The position numbers and the translations under genes were made by a program. 64,000 nt of DNA. Origin: Paludisphaera borealis (GTDB lineage: Bacteria > Planctomycetota > Planctomycetia > Isosphaerales > Isosphaeraceae). The notes beneath the pieces were generated by a model that worked only from the letters and a program-made list of their open reading frames with translations, ran no database searches and had not been told where the DNA came from. The stretch spans positions 992,001-1,056,000 of the forward strand of contig NZ_CP019082.1 in the NCBI RefSeq assembly GCF_001956985.1, given 5' to 3'. Below, in pieces: positions 22,085-30,508 of the stretch (position 1 is the stretch's first letter; each line of letters begins with the position of its first letter).

Positions 22085-23690
22085 CGGCCGGTCTTTCGAC
22101 CTGAAGGGCGCACCGAAAGCCGACGTAGGTCAGCCGCTTCTCGGCCGCCATCGGTTCGCGAGCCGCGCCGGCGCCGGTCTTTCCTCCCTTGACGACCAGG
22201 TCGGATTTCCCCGAGCGAGGCTGCGCACCGGTCGGGTCGCTGACGACCTGCGAGGCGATCGACCGGTAATAGCCGGGGTCGAAGGAGTCGGACGTCCACT
22301 CAAGGACGTTCCCCGCCATGTCGAAGACGCCATAGGGCGACTTGTCTTCCGGAAACGACTTGACCGGGTCGATTCGACGGGCGGTGCGGGGGCGAGCGTA
22401 CTTGGCGGGCTCGTCGCCCCAGGGATACGTCCGGCCGTCGATCGACCGGGCCGCCAGTTCCCACTGCGCCTCGGTCGGCAGGCGTTTGCCGGCCCATTCC
22501 GCGTAGGCCTGCGCGTCGCCAGCGTTGACCATGACCATGGGCAAGGCCTCGGTCGAAGGCTTGCCGGTCTCATCGACGGTCGGCCAGTTCCCGGGGGGCC
22601 GTCCACGAAACCGCGTCTCGGAGAGGAAGAGGCGGAACTGGCGGACCGTCACCTCGTGCTGATCGATGTAATAGCCGGATAGGTTGACCTTGTGCTCGGG
22701 GCTGGCGAAACCCGCATCGCGGTCGTCGCCCATCGTGAAAACGCCGCCGGGGACGAACACCATCGGAGCGCCGTCGCGGTCGCCGACGATCAGCAGCGGC
22801 CATCCGGACGGGTCCATCCCCGCCTCGGTCTTGGCGGTGAAGCCGGGAGGCAACTTGCGGTCGGCGCTGACGGGCGTCGCCGTCGCGTTCGCTGAAACCT
22901 GCGAGGGAGTCAGCTCGGCAGGGTTGGCCGGTAAGACGAGCGTGGCGTTGCCCTTCGCCTCGACGCCGGGCGCTCGGGCCACGACCACGGTCGGCGGGGC
23001 GGTCGGCTCGGCGTCGGGAACGGCTGGGGCGTCGGCCTTCACGGTGGGACGATCGAGGAACAGCGGCAGATTCTGCGCCGGTCGCTTGAGGGCCTCGCGG
23101 GCGTCGCCGGCCGTCTTGGTGTTTTTGTACGCCTTGACCAGCTTCTCAAGGAGCGCGACGGCCTCGTCGGACCGGCCGATCTTGGCGAACTCGCGCGCCC
23201 GGACGAACATGGCGCGCGCCTCGACATCGAGGTCGGGCTTGGCGGGCTCGACGGGGCCCTGGGCCATGGCGTCTTCGTCGGTCGGGCCGCCGTCTGGGAA
23301 CGGGTTCTTGGGGAACATCTGGTAGCCCACGTAGCACGCCAGGCCGACGATTCCGGCGATCAGTCCGCCGGTGAGCATCCGCGCCCGCTGGCGGGCTTCG
23401 TAGGTGTCGAAAGCGGGCGTCTCCTCCATGAGCGCTTTCTTTTCGCCCGGCTCGTCGCCGCCCGCGCCCGCCTTGGAACTCTTCCCCGCGTCGGCCGGCT
23501 TGCCCACGTTCCGCTTCCTGCCGGGACTCGCGGCAGGCTCGTCCTCGGGCTCGGCCTTCCACATCCGGGGCAAGGGCTGCCCCGGCGCGCGGGTCGGCTG
23601 CGCTTTCGGCGTCGGGGGCTGATCGGTCTCGGACTCGTCCGATTCCGGATTGTCGGCCAGATCGTATTCGTCCGGTGCGTCACCGTTCAT
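21972..23690 (-). CDS. Membrane-anchored SUMF1/FGE-like domain protein
   Basis: A 572-residue protein. A disordered charged N-terminus (1-100) precedes one membrane helix (about 105-126), a short TPR-like segment and, in the C-terminal half, a formylglycine-generating-enzyme-like (SUMF1) domain: FVPGGVFTMGDD, YYIDQHEVTVRQFRLFL, AYAEWAGKRLPTEAQWE, AARSIDGRTYPWGDEP, GVFDMAGNVLEWTSD, VGFRCAL. The catalytic Cys pair of true FGE is absent. It therefore more likely acts as a binding or other SUMF1-type domain than in sulfatase activation. The ATG at 23690 is preferred over an upstream TTG. The Pro/Ala-rich tail overlaps the convergent SDR gene. Confidence 0.85.
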   Translation of the reverse strand: MNGDAPDEYDLADNPESDESETDQPPTPKAQPTRAPGQPLPRMWKAEPEDEPAASPGRKRNVGKPADAGKSSKAGAGGDEPGEKKALMEETPAFDTYEARQRARMLTGGLIAGIVGLACYVGYQMFPKNPFPDGGPTDEDAMAQGPVEPAKPDLDVEARAMFVRAREFAKIGRSDEAVALLEKLVKAYKNTKTAGDAREALKRPAQNLPLFLDRPTVKADAPAVPDAEPTAPPTVVVARAPGVEAKGNATLVLPANPAELTPSQVSANATATPVSADRKLPPGFTAKTEAGMDPSGWPLLIVGDRDGAPMVFVPGGVFTMGDDRDAGFASPEHKVNLSGYYIDQHEVTVRQFRLFLSETRFRGRPPGNWPTVDETGKPSTEALPMVMVNAGDAQAYAEWAGKRLPTEAQWELAARSIDGRTYPWGDEPAKYARPRTARRIDPVKSFPEDKSPYGVFDMAGNVLEWTSDSFDPGYYRSIASQVVSDPTGAQPRSGKSDLVVKGGKTGAGAAREPMAAEKRLTYVGFRCALQVERPAVIATPVPTPAAAAPAPTQPPAGQKPAPANAAPPPVPF

Positions 23691-23892
23691 GACCGGGATT
23701 CCCAAGTGATCGGCTCGGGCTGGAAGAATCGCTTGATATTCCTAGCCTAACGCCTCGCGGAGCCGCCGCACAGTCCCGACCACGGTTCGCCGATTTCCTT
23801 CGTAGTGCGACGCCGAAGGGTATCGAGCGGGGCCTTGGAAATGCGACCGGCGACGGTGCGGCGGCTCGTGGCTAGGGCTCACAAACCACTGC

Positions 23893-23898
23893 TACAAT
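23893..23898 (+). promoter_or_regulatory. Possible -10 element (near TACAAT)
   Basis: A TACAAT-like hexamer lies about 40 bases before the aldo/keto reductase start. The -35 match is weak, so this is tentative. Confidence 0.35.
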
Positions 23899-23936
23899 AG
23901 GACGTTGATTCCACGTTGCGAACAAGGACGAGTGTC

Positions 23937-24908
23937 ATGCAAGAACGTACGTTCGGTCGGCTGGGTTGGGACGTCGGCGAAATCGGATATGGAATGTGGG
24001 GCCTTGCCGGTTGGACCGGAAACGACGACGAGGAGACCGACGTCGCTCTTGAGCGGTCCGTCGACCTCGGCTGCAACTTCTTCGATACGGCCTGGGGGTA
24101 CGGCGAGGGCCGGAGCGAGCAGATCCTGGGACGGCTGCTGAAGAAGCATCGCGAGAAGCGGCTTTACGCCGCGACCAAGATCCCGCCCAAGAACTTCCAG
24201 TGGCCGTCGCGCCGCGGGTCGACGCTCGACGACTGCTTCCCGCCCGACCACATCCGCGAGTACACCGAGAAAAGCCTCAAGAATCTCGACGTCGCGACGA
24301 TCGACCTCCAGCAGTTCCACGTCTGGGAAGACGACTGGGCTGACGACGACCGCTGGATTCGCACCCTGGACGACCTCAAGCGGGAAGGGCTGATCCGGGG
24401 CGTCGGCGTCAGCGTCAATCGCTGGGAGCCGAACAACGTCCTCAAGACCCTGCGCACCGGCGTGGTCGACGCCGTGCAGGTGATCTACAACATCTTCGAC
24501 CAGGCGCCCGAGGACGAGCTGTTCCCGCTCTGTCGCGAGTTGAACGTCGCCGTCATCGCCCGGGTTCCGTTCGACGAGGGGACGCTGACGGGAACGCTCA
24601 CCAGGGAGTCGAAGTGGCCCGAGGGGGACTGGCGGAACACCTATTTCGTGCCTGAGAACCTCGCCAAGAGCGTCGATCGGGCCGAGGCCCTGCGTCCGCT
24701 GATTCCCGACGGCATGACGATGCCCGAGCTGGCGCTTCGGTTCATTCTCGAAAACCCCGTCGTCTCGACGATCATCCCCGGCATGCGGAAGGTCCGCAAC
24801 GTCGAGGCTAACCTCGCGTCGAGCGACGGCCGACGACTGCCGGCCGATCTCACGGCGTCGCTCCGTACGCATCGGTGGGATCGGACGCCGACGAAATGGT
24901 CTCAGTGA
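23937..24908 (+). CDS. Aldo/keto reductase
   Basis: A 323-residue NADPH-dependent oxidoreductase of the aldo/keto reductase superfamily. Motifs are NFFDTAWGYGEGRSE (Asp and Tyr of the catalytic tetrad), YAATKI (Lys) and LQQFHVW (His). The C-terminal cofactor region is IIPGMRKVRNVEANLAS. The ATG at 23937 follows AAGGA by 8 bases. The gene stands alone and is divergent from the SUMF1-domain gene. The physiological substrate cannot be read from sequence. Confidence 0.9.
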   Translation: MQERTFGRLGWDVGEIGYGMWGLAGWTGNDDEETDVALERSVDLGCNFFDTAWGYGEGRSEQILGRLLKKHREKRLYAATKIPPKNFQWPSRRGSTLDDCFPPDHIREYTEKSLKNLDVATIDLQQFHVWEDDWADDDRWIRTLDDLKREGLIRGVGVSVNRWEPNNVLKTLRTGVVDAVQVIYNIFDQAPEDELFPLCRELNVAVIARVPFDEGTLTGTLTRESKWPEGDWRNTYFVPENLAKSVDRAEALRPLIPDGMTMPELALRFILENPVVSTIIPGMRKVRNVEANLASSDGRRLPADLTASLRTHRWDRTPTKWSQ

Positions 24909-25024
24909 GATAACCCGATCGTTCCCTCGAACTTCGGATTGACCGTCCCCGAGCCTTCGTTACCATCCGGCCGCGCGGAGCGTACGGACTTATCCCCGGC
25001 GGACGTCGGGGTACACGGAGGTGC

Positions 25025-25951
25025 ATGATGGCGGTCATGACGACGATGTTCGTGGTGGCGTGGCTCGGGGCCGGCCCGGGCGACGAGCCCAGCAAGCTGG
25101 CCGTCGCGGCGGCTGTCGAGACGTTCACTTCGACGGCCCCGGCCGGCCCCGTTCCGAAGATCGCGTTCGAAGTCCATGACATCACCGTCGCCAGCCCCGA
25201 TTGGCGTGGAAAGATGCTCGCGCAGCTTGAGCCAGTGGCTCGTCAAGAAGGGTCGGCGGTCTGGGCGCTCGATCAAAAGGCCCTCGCCGACCTTTTGAAA
25301 TACTGCCAGAACGACGCCCGCTGCAACGTCGTCCAGTCGCCCCGGATGATCTCCAACGTCGGCGAGCCGGCGCGGATGACGAACGAGACCTCCGTCAAGT
25401 ACGTCGCCCACCTGAAGCGCGTCTCCGACGGCCCGCCCAACGAGGGGACGCACATCGCCTTCGTCCCGGAGATCGGCGAGGTCCACGACGGAATCCGGGT
25501 CAACGTGACGTCGAGCCAGCTCAAGGGGCAAATCCTTTTCGCCAAGGTGGCGATCGAGCAGAACCAGGTGCTCGCGTTCCTCACCACCACATACACGGAA
25601 GGCGTCAAACCGCAGTCGAAGGACAAGGAGAAAGAGAAGGACGACCCCGGCGTCGTGAAGACCTCACTCCTCGAACGGCTTCGACCCGAGCACGCCAACG
25701 CGGCGTCCATTAACGGCACGATCCAGATTCCCGAAGTGGTTTCCAAACGCATCGAGGGTGAATGGATGATTCCCTCGGAAGGCGCGCTGCTCGTCAGCAT
25801 GGGGCCTGCCCCCCGTCGTCACGACAAGGGGTTGCGGCAGTCGTATCAGGAGCGACTGGTCGCCATCACCGCGAGGCCCGCCCCCGAGCCTCCGATCGTC
25901 ACCGTTCCTGCTCCAGCCCCAGCTCAGTCCAAGGCTCCCGCGACGCCCTGA
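25025..25951 (+). CDS. Secreted short secretin-like protein
   Basis: A 308-residue protein with a short hydrophobic N-terminus (MTTMFVVAWLGAG). The middle segment (VVQSPRMISNVGEPARMTNETSVKYV, then FVPEIGEVHDGIRVNVTSSQ) resembles the beginning of the secretin (type II/III secretion) domain. The protein stops well short of a full secretin and has a Lys/Glu-rich insert and a Pro/Ala-rich tail. A GGAGG site overlaps the start region; ATG at 25028 or 25037 are alternatives. Role unknown. Confidence 0.65.
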   Translation: MMAVMTTMFVVAWLGAGPGDEPSKLAVAAAVETFTSTAPAGPVPKIAFEVHDITVASPDWRGKMLAQLEPVARQEGSAVWALDQKALADLLKYCQNDARCNVVQSPRMISNVGEPARMTNETSVKYVAHLKRVSDGPPNEGTHIAFVPEIGEVHDGIRVNVTSSQLKGQILFAKVAIEQNQVLAFLTTTYTEGVKPQSKDKEKEKDDPGVVKTSLLERLRPEHANAASINGTIQIPEVVSKRIEGEWMIPSEGALLVSMGPAPRRHDKGLRQSYQERLVAITARPAPEPPIVTVPAPAPAQSKAPATP

Positions 25952-25973
25952 TCGGGGCGGTTTGACGGCCTCC

Positions 25974-25979
25974 TATAAT
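25974..25979 (+). promoter_or_regulatory. Probable -10 element for thyA
   Basis: A perfect TATAAT lies 45 bases before the thyA ATG. A TTGACG is present but only 6 bases upstream, so it cannot be its -35 element. Confidence 0.5.
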
Positions 25980-26024
25980 CAATGACGACGCGGCTCGAAA
26001 TCCGCGCGGTCAAGAGAGTTCGGC

Positions 26025-26858
26025 ATGCGTCAATATCTGGATCTGCTGAAGGACGTTCGCGAGCACGGCGTGCGCAAGCCGACGCGGGCCGTGCTGCGCT
26101 CGACGGGCGAGAAGATCGACGCGCTGAGCGTCTTCGGCCGACAGATCCGGTTCGACCTCGCGGACGGGTTCCCCTTGGTCACGACCAAGAAGATGGCCTT
26201 CGGAGCGATCGTCCACGAGCTGATCTGGTTTCTCCGAGGGGCGACCAACATCGGCTATCTCCGCGAGCACGGCGTCGGCATCTGGGACGAGTGGGCCGAC
26301 GAGAACGGCGAGCTGGGGCCGATCTACGGCAAGCAGTGGCGGTCTTGGCAGGCGCCCGACGGCCGTTCGATCGACCAGATCGCGGCCGTGGTCGCGGGCG
26401 TCAAGGCCGTGGCGGCCGACCCTTCGGCCTCGGTCGGCCGCCGGCTGATCGTCACGGCCTGGAACCCCGCCGAAGTCGCCGAGATGGCGCTCCCGCCGTG
26501 CCACACGCTGTTTCAATTCAGCGTCGCCGAGGGCCGGCTCTCGTGCCAGCTCTACCAGCGGTCCGCCGACCTGTTTCTGGGCGTTCCGTTCAACATCGCC
26601 AGCTACGCCCTGCTGACTCATCTCGTCGCCCAGGCGACGGGCCTTGAGCCGGGTGATTTCATTCACACGTTCGGCGATGCTCACATTTACTCGAACCATC
26701 TCGATCAGGTCGACGAGCAGCTAAACCGGGCGCCGCTCTCCCTGCCCCGACTCGAAATCGACCCGGCCGTCGTCGATCTCGCGCAGATCGATCGCGGTCA
26801 GATCAAGCTGATCGGCTACCGTTCTCATCCCGCCCTGCGGGGCGAAGTGGCCGTTTGA
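26025..26858 (+). CDS. thyA: Thymidylate synthase
   Basis: ThyA methylates dUMP to dTMP using 5,10-methylene-tetrahydrofolate, releasing dihydrofolate. The 277-residue protein is full length. It has the catalytic Cys159 in [31 protein letters not shown] and [10 protein letters not shown]. The neighbouring folA recycles its dihydrofolate product and begins 20 bases downstream, so the pair forms the classical thymidylate-cycle operon. Confidence 0.97.
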   Translation: MRQYLDLLKDVREHGVRKPTRAVLRSTGEKIDALSVFGRQIRFDLADGFPLVTTKKMAFGAIVHELIWFLRGATNIGYLREHGVGIWDEWADENGELGPIYGKQWRSWQAPDGRSIDQIAAVVAGVKAVAADPSASVGRRLIVTAWNPAEVAEMALPPCHTLFQFSVAEGRLSCQLYQRSADLFLGVPFNIASYALLTHLVAQATGLEPGDFIHTFGDAHIYSNHLDQVDEQLNRAPLSLPRLEIDPAVVDLAQIDRGQIKLIGYRSHPALRGEVAV

Positions 26859-26878
26859 CGGGGAACGCGGAGGCGATC

Positions 26879-27406
26879 ATGGATGTTTCGTTCGTCGTCG
26901 CCATGTCGCGCGACCGGGTGATTGGCCGAAGGGGCGAACTCCCCTGGCGGCTGCCTCGCGACCTGAAGCACTTTCGCAAGTTGACCTGGGGTAAGCCGAT
27001 CGTCATGGGACGGAAAACCCACGAGTCGCTCGGCCGCCCCCTGCCCGGCCGCACCAACATCATCCTGACGCGTCGCCCGGGTCTTGCGGCCCCGGGATGC
27101 GTGGTCGTCGGTTCGATCGACGAGGCTCTCGACCAGGCGCGGGCGACCGACGCCGACGAGGTCATGATCGTCGGCGGCGGCGAGATGTATCGGGACGTTC
27201 TGCCCCTGTGCTCGAAGGTCCACCTGACGCTCGTCGAAGGGGATTTCGAGGGCGACACCTTCTTCCCGGTCGACTTGCTCGGCTCACCCGACTGGCGGAC
27301 GGTTCACGAGGAGCGCTGGGAGGCCGACGCGAAGAATCCGCACGACGCCCGCTATCTCGTTTTGACCCGCGTGGTATCGCCAATGGATCAGGAATCGCGA
27401 TCCTGA
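26879..27406 (+). CDS. folA: Dihydrofolate reductase
   Basis: DHFR reduces dihydrofolate to tetrahydrofolate with NADPH. The 175-residue protein shows VVAMSRDRVIGRRGELPWRLPRD, IVMGRKTHESLG, TNIILTR and VMIVGGGEMYRDVLP. The ATG at 26879 follows GGAGG by 5 bases. A TTG start at 26855 would overlap thyA but has no better signal. The last 19 bases overlap the end of the convergent small Fe-transport-associated gene. Confidence 0.96.
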   Translation: MDVSFVVAMSRDRVIGRRGELPWRLPRDLKHFRKLTWGKPIVMGRKTHESLGRPLPGRTNIILTRRPGLAAPGCVVVGSIDEALDQARATDADEVMIVGGGEMYRDVLPLCSKVHLTLVEGDFEGDTFFPVDLLGSPDWRTVHEERWEADAKNPHDARYLVLTRVVSPMDQESRS

Positions 27407-27627
27407 AGGGCCGAGGCCTGGCGGCCGGCTCCGACGCGGCCCAGGCCAATCGATACGACCTGTTCGGGCTGGCCCGCGCCGCTCGCCTCGGCACCCGACG
27501 AGCACTTGCCGCACGATGATCCGCAGCCGCTGCTCCGCCCGCCGATCAGCCCTTTCCAGCCGAGGCTGGAGAGGTAGACCGCAGCCCCGAAGACCACTGA
27601 GATTGCGACCGCGTCTTGCCAGCCCAT
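27388..27627 (-). CDS. FeoB-associated Cys-rich membrane protein
   Basis: A 79-residue protein with one N-terminal membrane segment (AVAISVVFGAAVYLSSLGW) and a Cys cluster GCGSSCGKCSS. This fits the FeoB-associated Cys-rich family (PF12669-like). It starts 47 bases after feoB with a GGGAG ribosome site, as third gene of the feo operon. Proteins of this kind probably assist FeoB, functionally comparable to FeoC; the exact role is unproven. Confidence 0.85.
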   Translation of the reverse strand: MGWQDAVAISVVFGAAVYLSSLGWKGLIGGRSSGCGSSCGKCSSGAEASGAGQPEQVVSIGLGRVGAGRQASALQDRDS

Positions 27628-27674
27628 GTTCCGCACTCCCTTCCGACCTGATCGATGCGATCGAGGAACGGACT

Positions 27675-29903
27675 TCAAGAGACGAACAGCATCCCCACGT
27701 GATAGGCGAGGAACGCCCCGATGTAAGCGAGGACGGTCATGTAGGTGAACGACAGCGTCGGCCAGATCCAGCTTTGGGTTTCGCGGCCGATCACCGCGAG
27801 TGTCGAAACGCACTGGGCGCACAACGCGAAGAAAACCATGACCGAGAGCGCGACGGGGATGTTGAACAGGGGCTTGCCGGTCTCGGGCCAGGTCGCCGTT
27901 TGCAGGGCTGTGGTCAGCCGCTTCTCGCCTTCTCCTTCGCCCACGTCCTCGCCTACGTCGAAGATCACCCCCATGGTGGCGACGACGACCTCGCGAGCCG
28001 GGAACGACGCCAGCACGGCGCTGCCGATCCGCCAGTCCCATCCCAGGGGGCGGACGACCGGCTCGATCAGCTTGCCGGCGCGGCCGAGGAAGCTGCGCCG
28101 CTCCTGCTCGCCCGCCATCTTGTGATCGATCGCGCCTAGGTCTGCGGCGAGCGACTCGGCCGTCGCCCCGTCGTTGGCGGCTCTCGCCGTGTCGATCGCG
28201 GCTTCGATTCGCGCTTTCTCCGTCAACAACGGCTTCAGCTCGTCGGCCGAGATGCGAGGGTAGTAAAGCGCCCCCCACATGAGGATCGAGACGGCGAAGA
28301 TGATCGTGCCGGCGTTTTGCAGGAAGTCCAAGCCGCGTTCGAACATCCGATAGATGATCACTCGGGGCGACGGCCACTGGTAGGCCGGCATCTCCATCAG
28401 GAAGACCGGCGCGGCGCTGCGGAGCAAGGTCCGCTTGAGGATTAGGGCGACTGCGGCCGCCACGACGACGCCCACCGAGTACATGGCGAACATCGTCAGG
28501 CCCTGAAGCTGGATCAACCCCCCGAGATAGGATCGCGCCGGGATGAAGGCCGCGATCATCAGCGTGTAGACCGGCAGTCGGGCGCTGCAGCTCATCAACG
28601 GAGCGATCAGGATGGTCGTCAGTCGGTCCCGACGGTTCTCGATGACCCGCGTGGCCATCACGCCCGGTATGGCGCAAGCGAACGACGAGAGCAGCGGGAT
28701 GAACGATTTGCCACTCAAGCCCACCCGGACCATGATCTTGTCCATCAGGTACGCCGCGCGCGACAGGTAGCCGCACTCCTCAAGCGCCGTCAGGATGAAG
28801 AAGAGGATGAAAATCTGCGGCAGGAAGATGACCACCGCGCCAATCCCGCCGATGATTCCCTTGACCAGCAGACTCCGGATCGGGCCGTCGGGCAGCGCCT
28901 CTTCAAGAACGCCCGACACAGCGTCTTTACCCGCATCGATCCAGTCCATGGGAATCTGGGCCAAGGCGAAGACCGCACTGAAGGTCAGCAACAGGACGGC
29001 GGCCAGGATCAGCGATCCCCAGACCTTGTGGGTGAGGACCGCGTCGAGCCGGTCGGCGGATTTGGAGACGGCGTGATCGGGATGCTCGACGACTCCGTCG
29101 GTCGCGTCGGCGATCCAGGCGTATCGGGACGTCGTCTCGACCTCAGGCACGCGGCAGCCGACCTCGGCCAGCCTTGCGCGGGCGTCGTCGACCCGCTGGC
29201 GAAGCTGTTCACGGTCGGGCTCGCCGAGCGCGAGCTGCGCCTCGACCTCCGACCCCGAGTCCAGGAGCAGTCGTTCGATAAGATAGCGTGCGGGAGGCGG
29301 CGTGAGCGTCGCGGCGAGTTGTTCGACTTCCTGGCGAAAAGCCGAGGGAAATGGGCTCGCGATCGTCGGGGCCGGCCGCGTACCGGCTTCCTCGACGGCC
29401 TGCTTGAGCGCTTCGAGCCCTTCGCCCAGTTGCGCCTGGATGGGGACGACCGGAATCCCGAGCTGGCGGCTGAGCCTGGCGGCGTCGACGGTCAACCCGT
29501 CGGCTTCGGCCAGGTCGCCCATCGACAACGCGACGATCACGGGACGACCGAGTTCGAGCACCTGGCTGACCAGGTAGAGGTTGCGAGTCAGGTTGCTCGC
29601 GGCCACGACGCAGATCACGACGTCGGGGGGCTGGACGTCGGTTCGTCTACCGAGCAGGACGTCGACCGTCACCATCTCATCGGGAGAGCGCGGGGCCAGG
29701 CTGTAGGTACCGGGCAGGTCGACGAGAATCCAGCGTCGGCCGTCGTGGACGACCTCGCCGAGCTTCTTCTCGACGGTCACTCCCGGGTAGTTGCCCACTC
29801 GTTGCCGCACGCCGGAAAGCGCGCCGAACAGCGTAGATTTGCCGGTGTTCGGGTTGCCGATCAGGGCGATCGTCCAGGTTCTGTTTTCCGAGGCAATCGC
29901 CAT
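27675..29903 (-). CDS. feoB: Ferrous iron transporter FeoB
   Basis: FeoB is the inner-membrane Fe(II) transporter with an N-terminal G-protein domain. The 742-residue protein has G1 GNPNTGKST, DLPGTYSL (G3 region), a spacer domain, and a polytopic core with the two gate motifs. One gate carries CAIPGVMATR and SCSARLPVYTLM. A C-terminal CAQC pair sits in the last membrane region. The start at 29903 gives the usual short lead to G1; no strong ribosome site is seen there and an ATG at 29924 is possible. It lies 73 bases after feoA. Confidence 0.95.
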   Translation of the reverse strand: MAIASENRTWTIALIGNPNTGKSTLFGALSGVRQRVGNYPGVTVEKKLGEVVHDGRRWILVDLPGTYSLAPRSPDEMVTVDVLLGRRTDVQPPDVVICVVAASNLTRNLYLVSQVLELGRPVIVALSMGDLAEADGLTVDAARLSRQLGIPVVPIQAQLGEGLEALKQAVEEAGTRPAPTIASPFPSAFRQEVEQLAATLTPPPARYLIERLLLDSGSEVEAQLALGEPDREQLRQRVDDARARLAEVGCRVPEVETTSRYAWIADATDGVVEHPDHAVSKSADRLDAVLTHKVWGSLILAAVLLLTFSAVFALAQIPMDWIDAGKDAVSGVLEEALPDGPIRSLLVKGIIGGIGAVVIFLPQIFILFFILTALEECGYLSRAAYLMDKIMVRVGLSGKSFIPLLSSFACAIPGVMATRVIENRRDRLTTILIAPLMSCSARLPVYTLMIAAFIPARSYLGGLIQLQGLTMFAMYSVGVVVAAAVALILKRTLLRSAAPVFLMEMPAYQWPSPRVIIYRMFERGLDFLQNAGTIIFAVSILMWGALYYPRISADELKPLLTEKARIEAAIDTARAANDGATAESLAADLGAIDHKMAGEQERRSFLGRAGKLIEPVVRPLGWDWRIGSAVLASFPAREVVVATMGVIFDVGEDVGEGEGEKRLTTALQTATWPETGKPLFNIPVALSVMVFFALCAQCVSTLAVIGRETQSWIWPTLSFTYMTVLAYIGAFLAYHVGMLFVS

Positions 29904-29976
29904 CACATGACCGGAGGGAAGCATGGGGAGGGAATCAATCAATCGCCGATCGTCGTTGCGACGGTCTTGGAGGCGA

Positions 29977-30252
29977 TCAGGACGCCATCGCACCGGTGCG
30001 GACGAGCACCCGCGCCAGGTCGTCGCCGCGGAACCCGAGTCGCTGGCCTTCAAGGCCGATGATGCACGGGCTTCCCGGCCGGATCATCTTGACCTGGGCA
30101 CCATTGTAAAGCCCCATCTCGCGGAGCCGATGCACCAACTCGACGTTGCCGACCACATCGCCGACGCTCCCGGCTTCGCCGGCCCGCAGCAGCGAAAGCG
30201 GAATCAGCTCGCCCACCTCTTGCCGATCAACCACCAGCGCCTCTGCCTTCAT
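29977..30252 (-). CDS. feoA: Ferrous iron transport protein FeoA
   Basis: A 91-residue SH3-like cytosolic partner of FeoB, recognised by IPLSLLRAGEAGSVGDVVG, HRLREMGLYNGAQVKMIRPG and LGFRGDDLARVLV. It is the first gene of the feo operon. The ATG at 30252 is chosen for normal family length; the frame stays open to 30327. A promoter and Fur-like palindrome lie about 100 bases upstream. Confidence 0.92.
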   Translation of the reverse strand: MKAEALVVDRQEVGELIPLSLLRAGEAGSVGDVVGNVELVHRLREMGLYNGAQVKMIRPGSPCIIGLEGQRLGFRGDDLARVLVRTGAMAS

Positions 30253-30347
30253 GCCCGGGCCCCGATCGCAATTAAGATGAAGTCGCACCGCTCCACACCG
30301 CATCGTGGTCGAGGGACGCCATGGCACGGCGTGCCGCCTCGTGGTTT

Positions 30348-30366
30348 ATTGAGACTGAATCTCAAT
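30348..30366. promoter_or_regulatory. Fur-box-like operator of the feo operon
   Basis: A 19-base element with perfect 7-bp inverted arms ATTGAGA and TCTCAAT around a 5-base centre. It resembles Fur operators (TGAGA...TCTCA type). It sits immediately downstream of the -10 element, where it would cover the transcription start of feoA. Iron-dependent repression is inferred. Confidence 0.8.
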
Positions 30367-30371
30367 GCCGG

Positions 30372-30400
30372 ATTATATCCGTCCCGCCTCGTCGTGACAA
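30372..30400 (-). promoter_or_regulatory. Sigma70-type promoter of the feo operon
   Basis: On the minus strand TTGTCA (30400-30395) and a perfect TATAAT (30377-30372) are separated by 17 bases. This is the best promoter match in the window and is directed at feoA, leaving a leader of about 110 bases. Confidence 0.8.
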
Positions 30401-30508
30401 ACGGTTTTCGTCTCGATCGCGAAATTCGAGGGTCTGTCGCGCGGGCGTTGAGCGCTCCAGAATGGAATCGCAGTCGACAGTCGAGCCGCGTATTTCGCGA
30501 AAGGAAGC

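Noticed and set aside
27388-28776. Long minus-strand frame covering the 3' part of feoB
   Set aside because: Only its last 79 codons (from the ATG at 27627) make a credible protein. The rest overlaps feoB in another frame.
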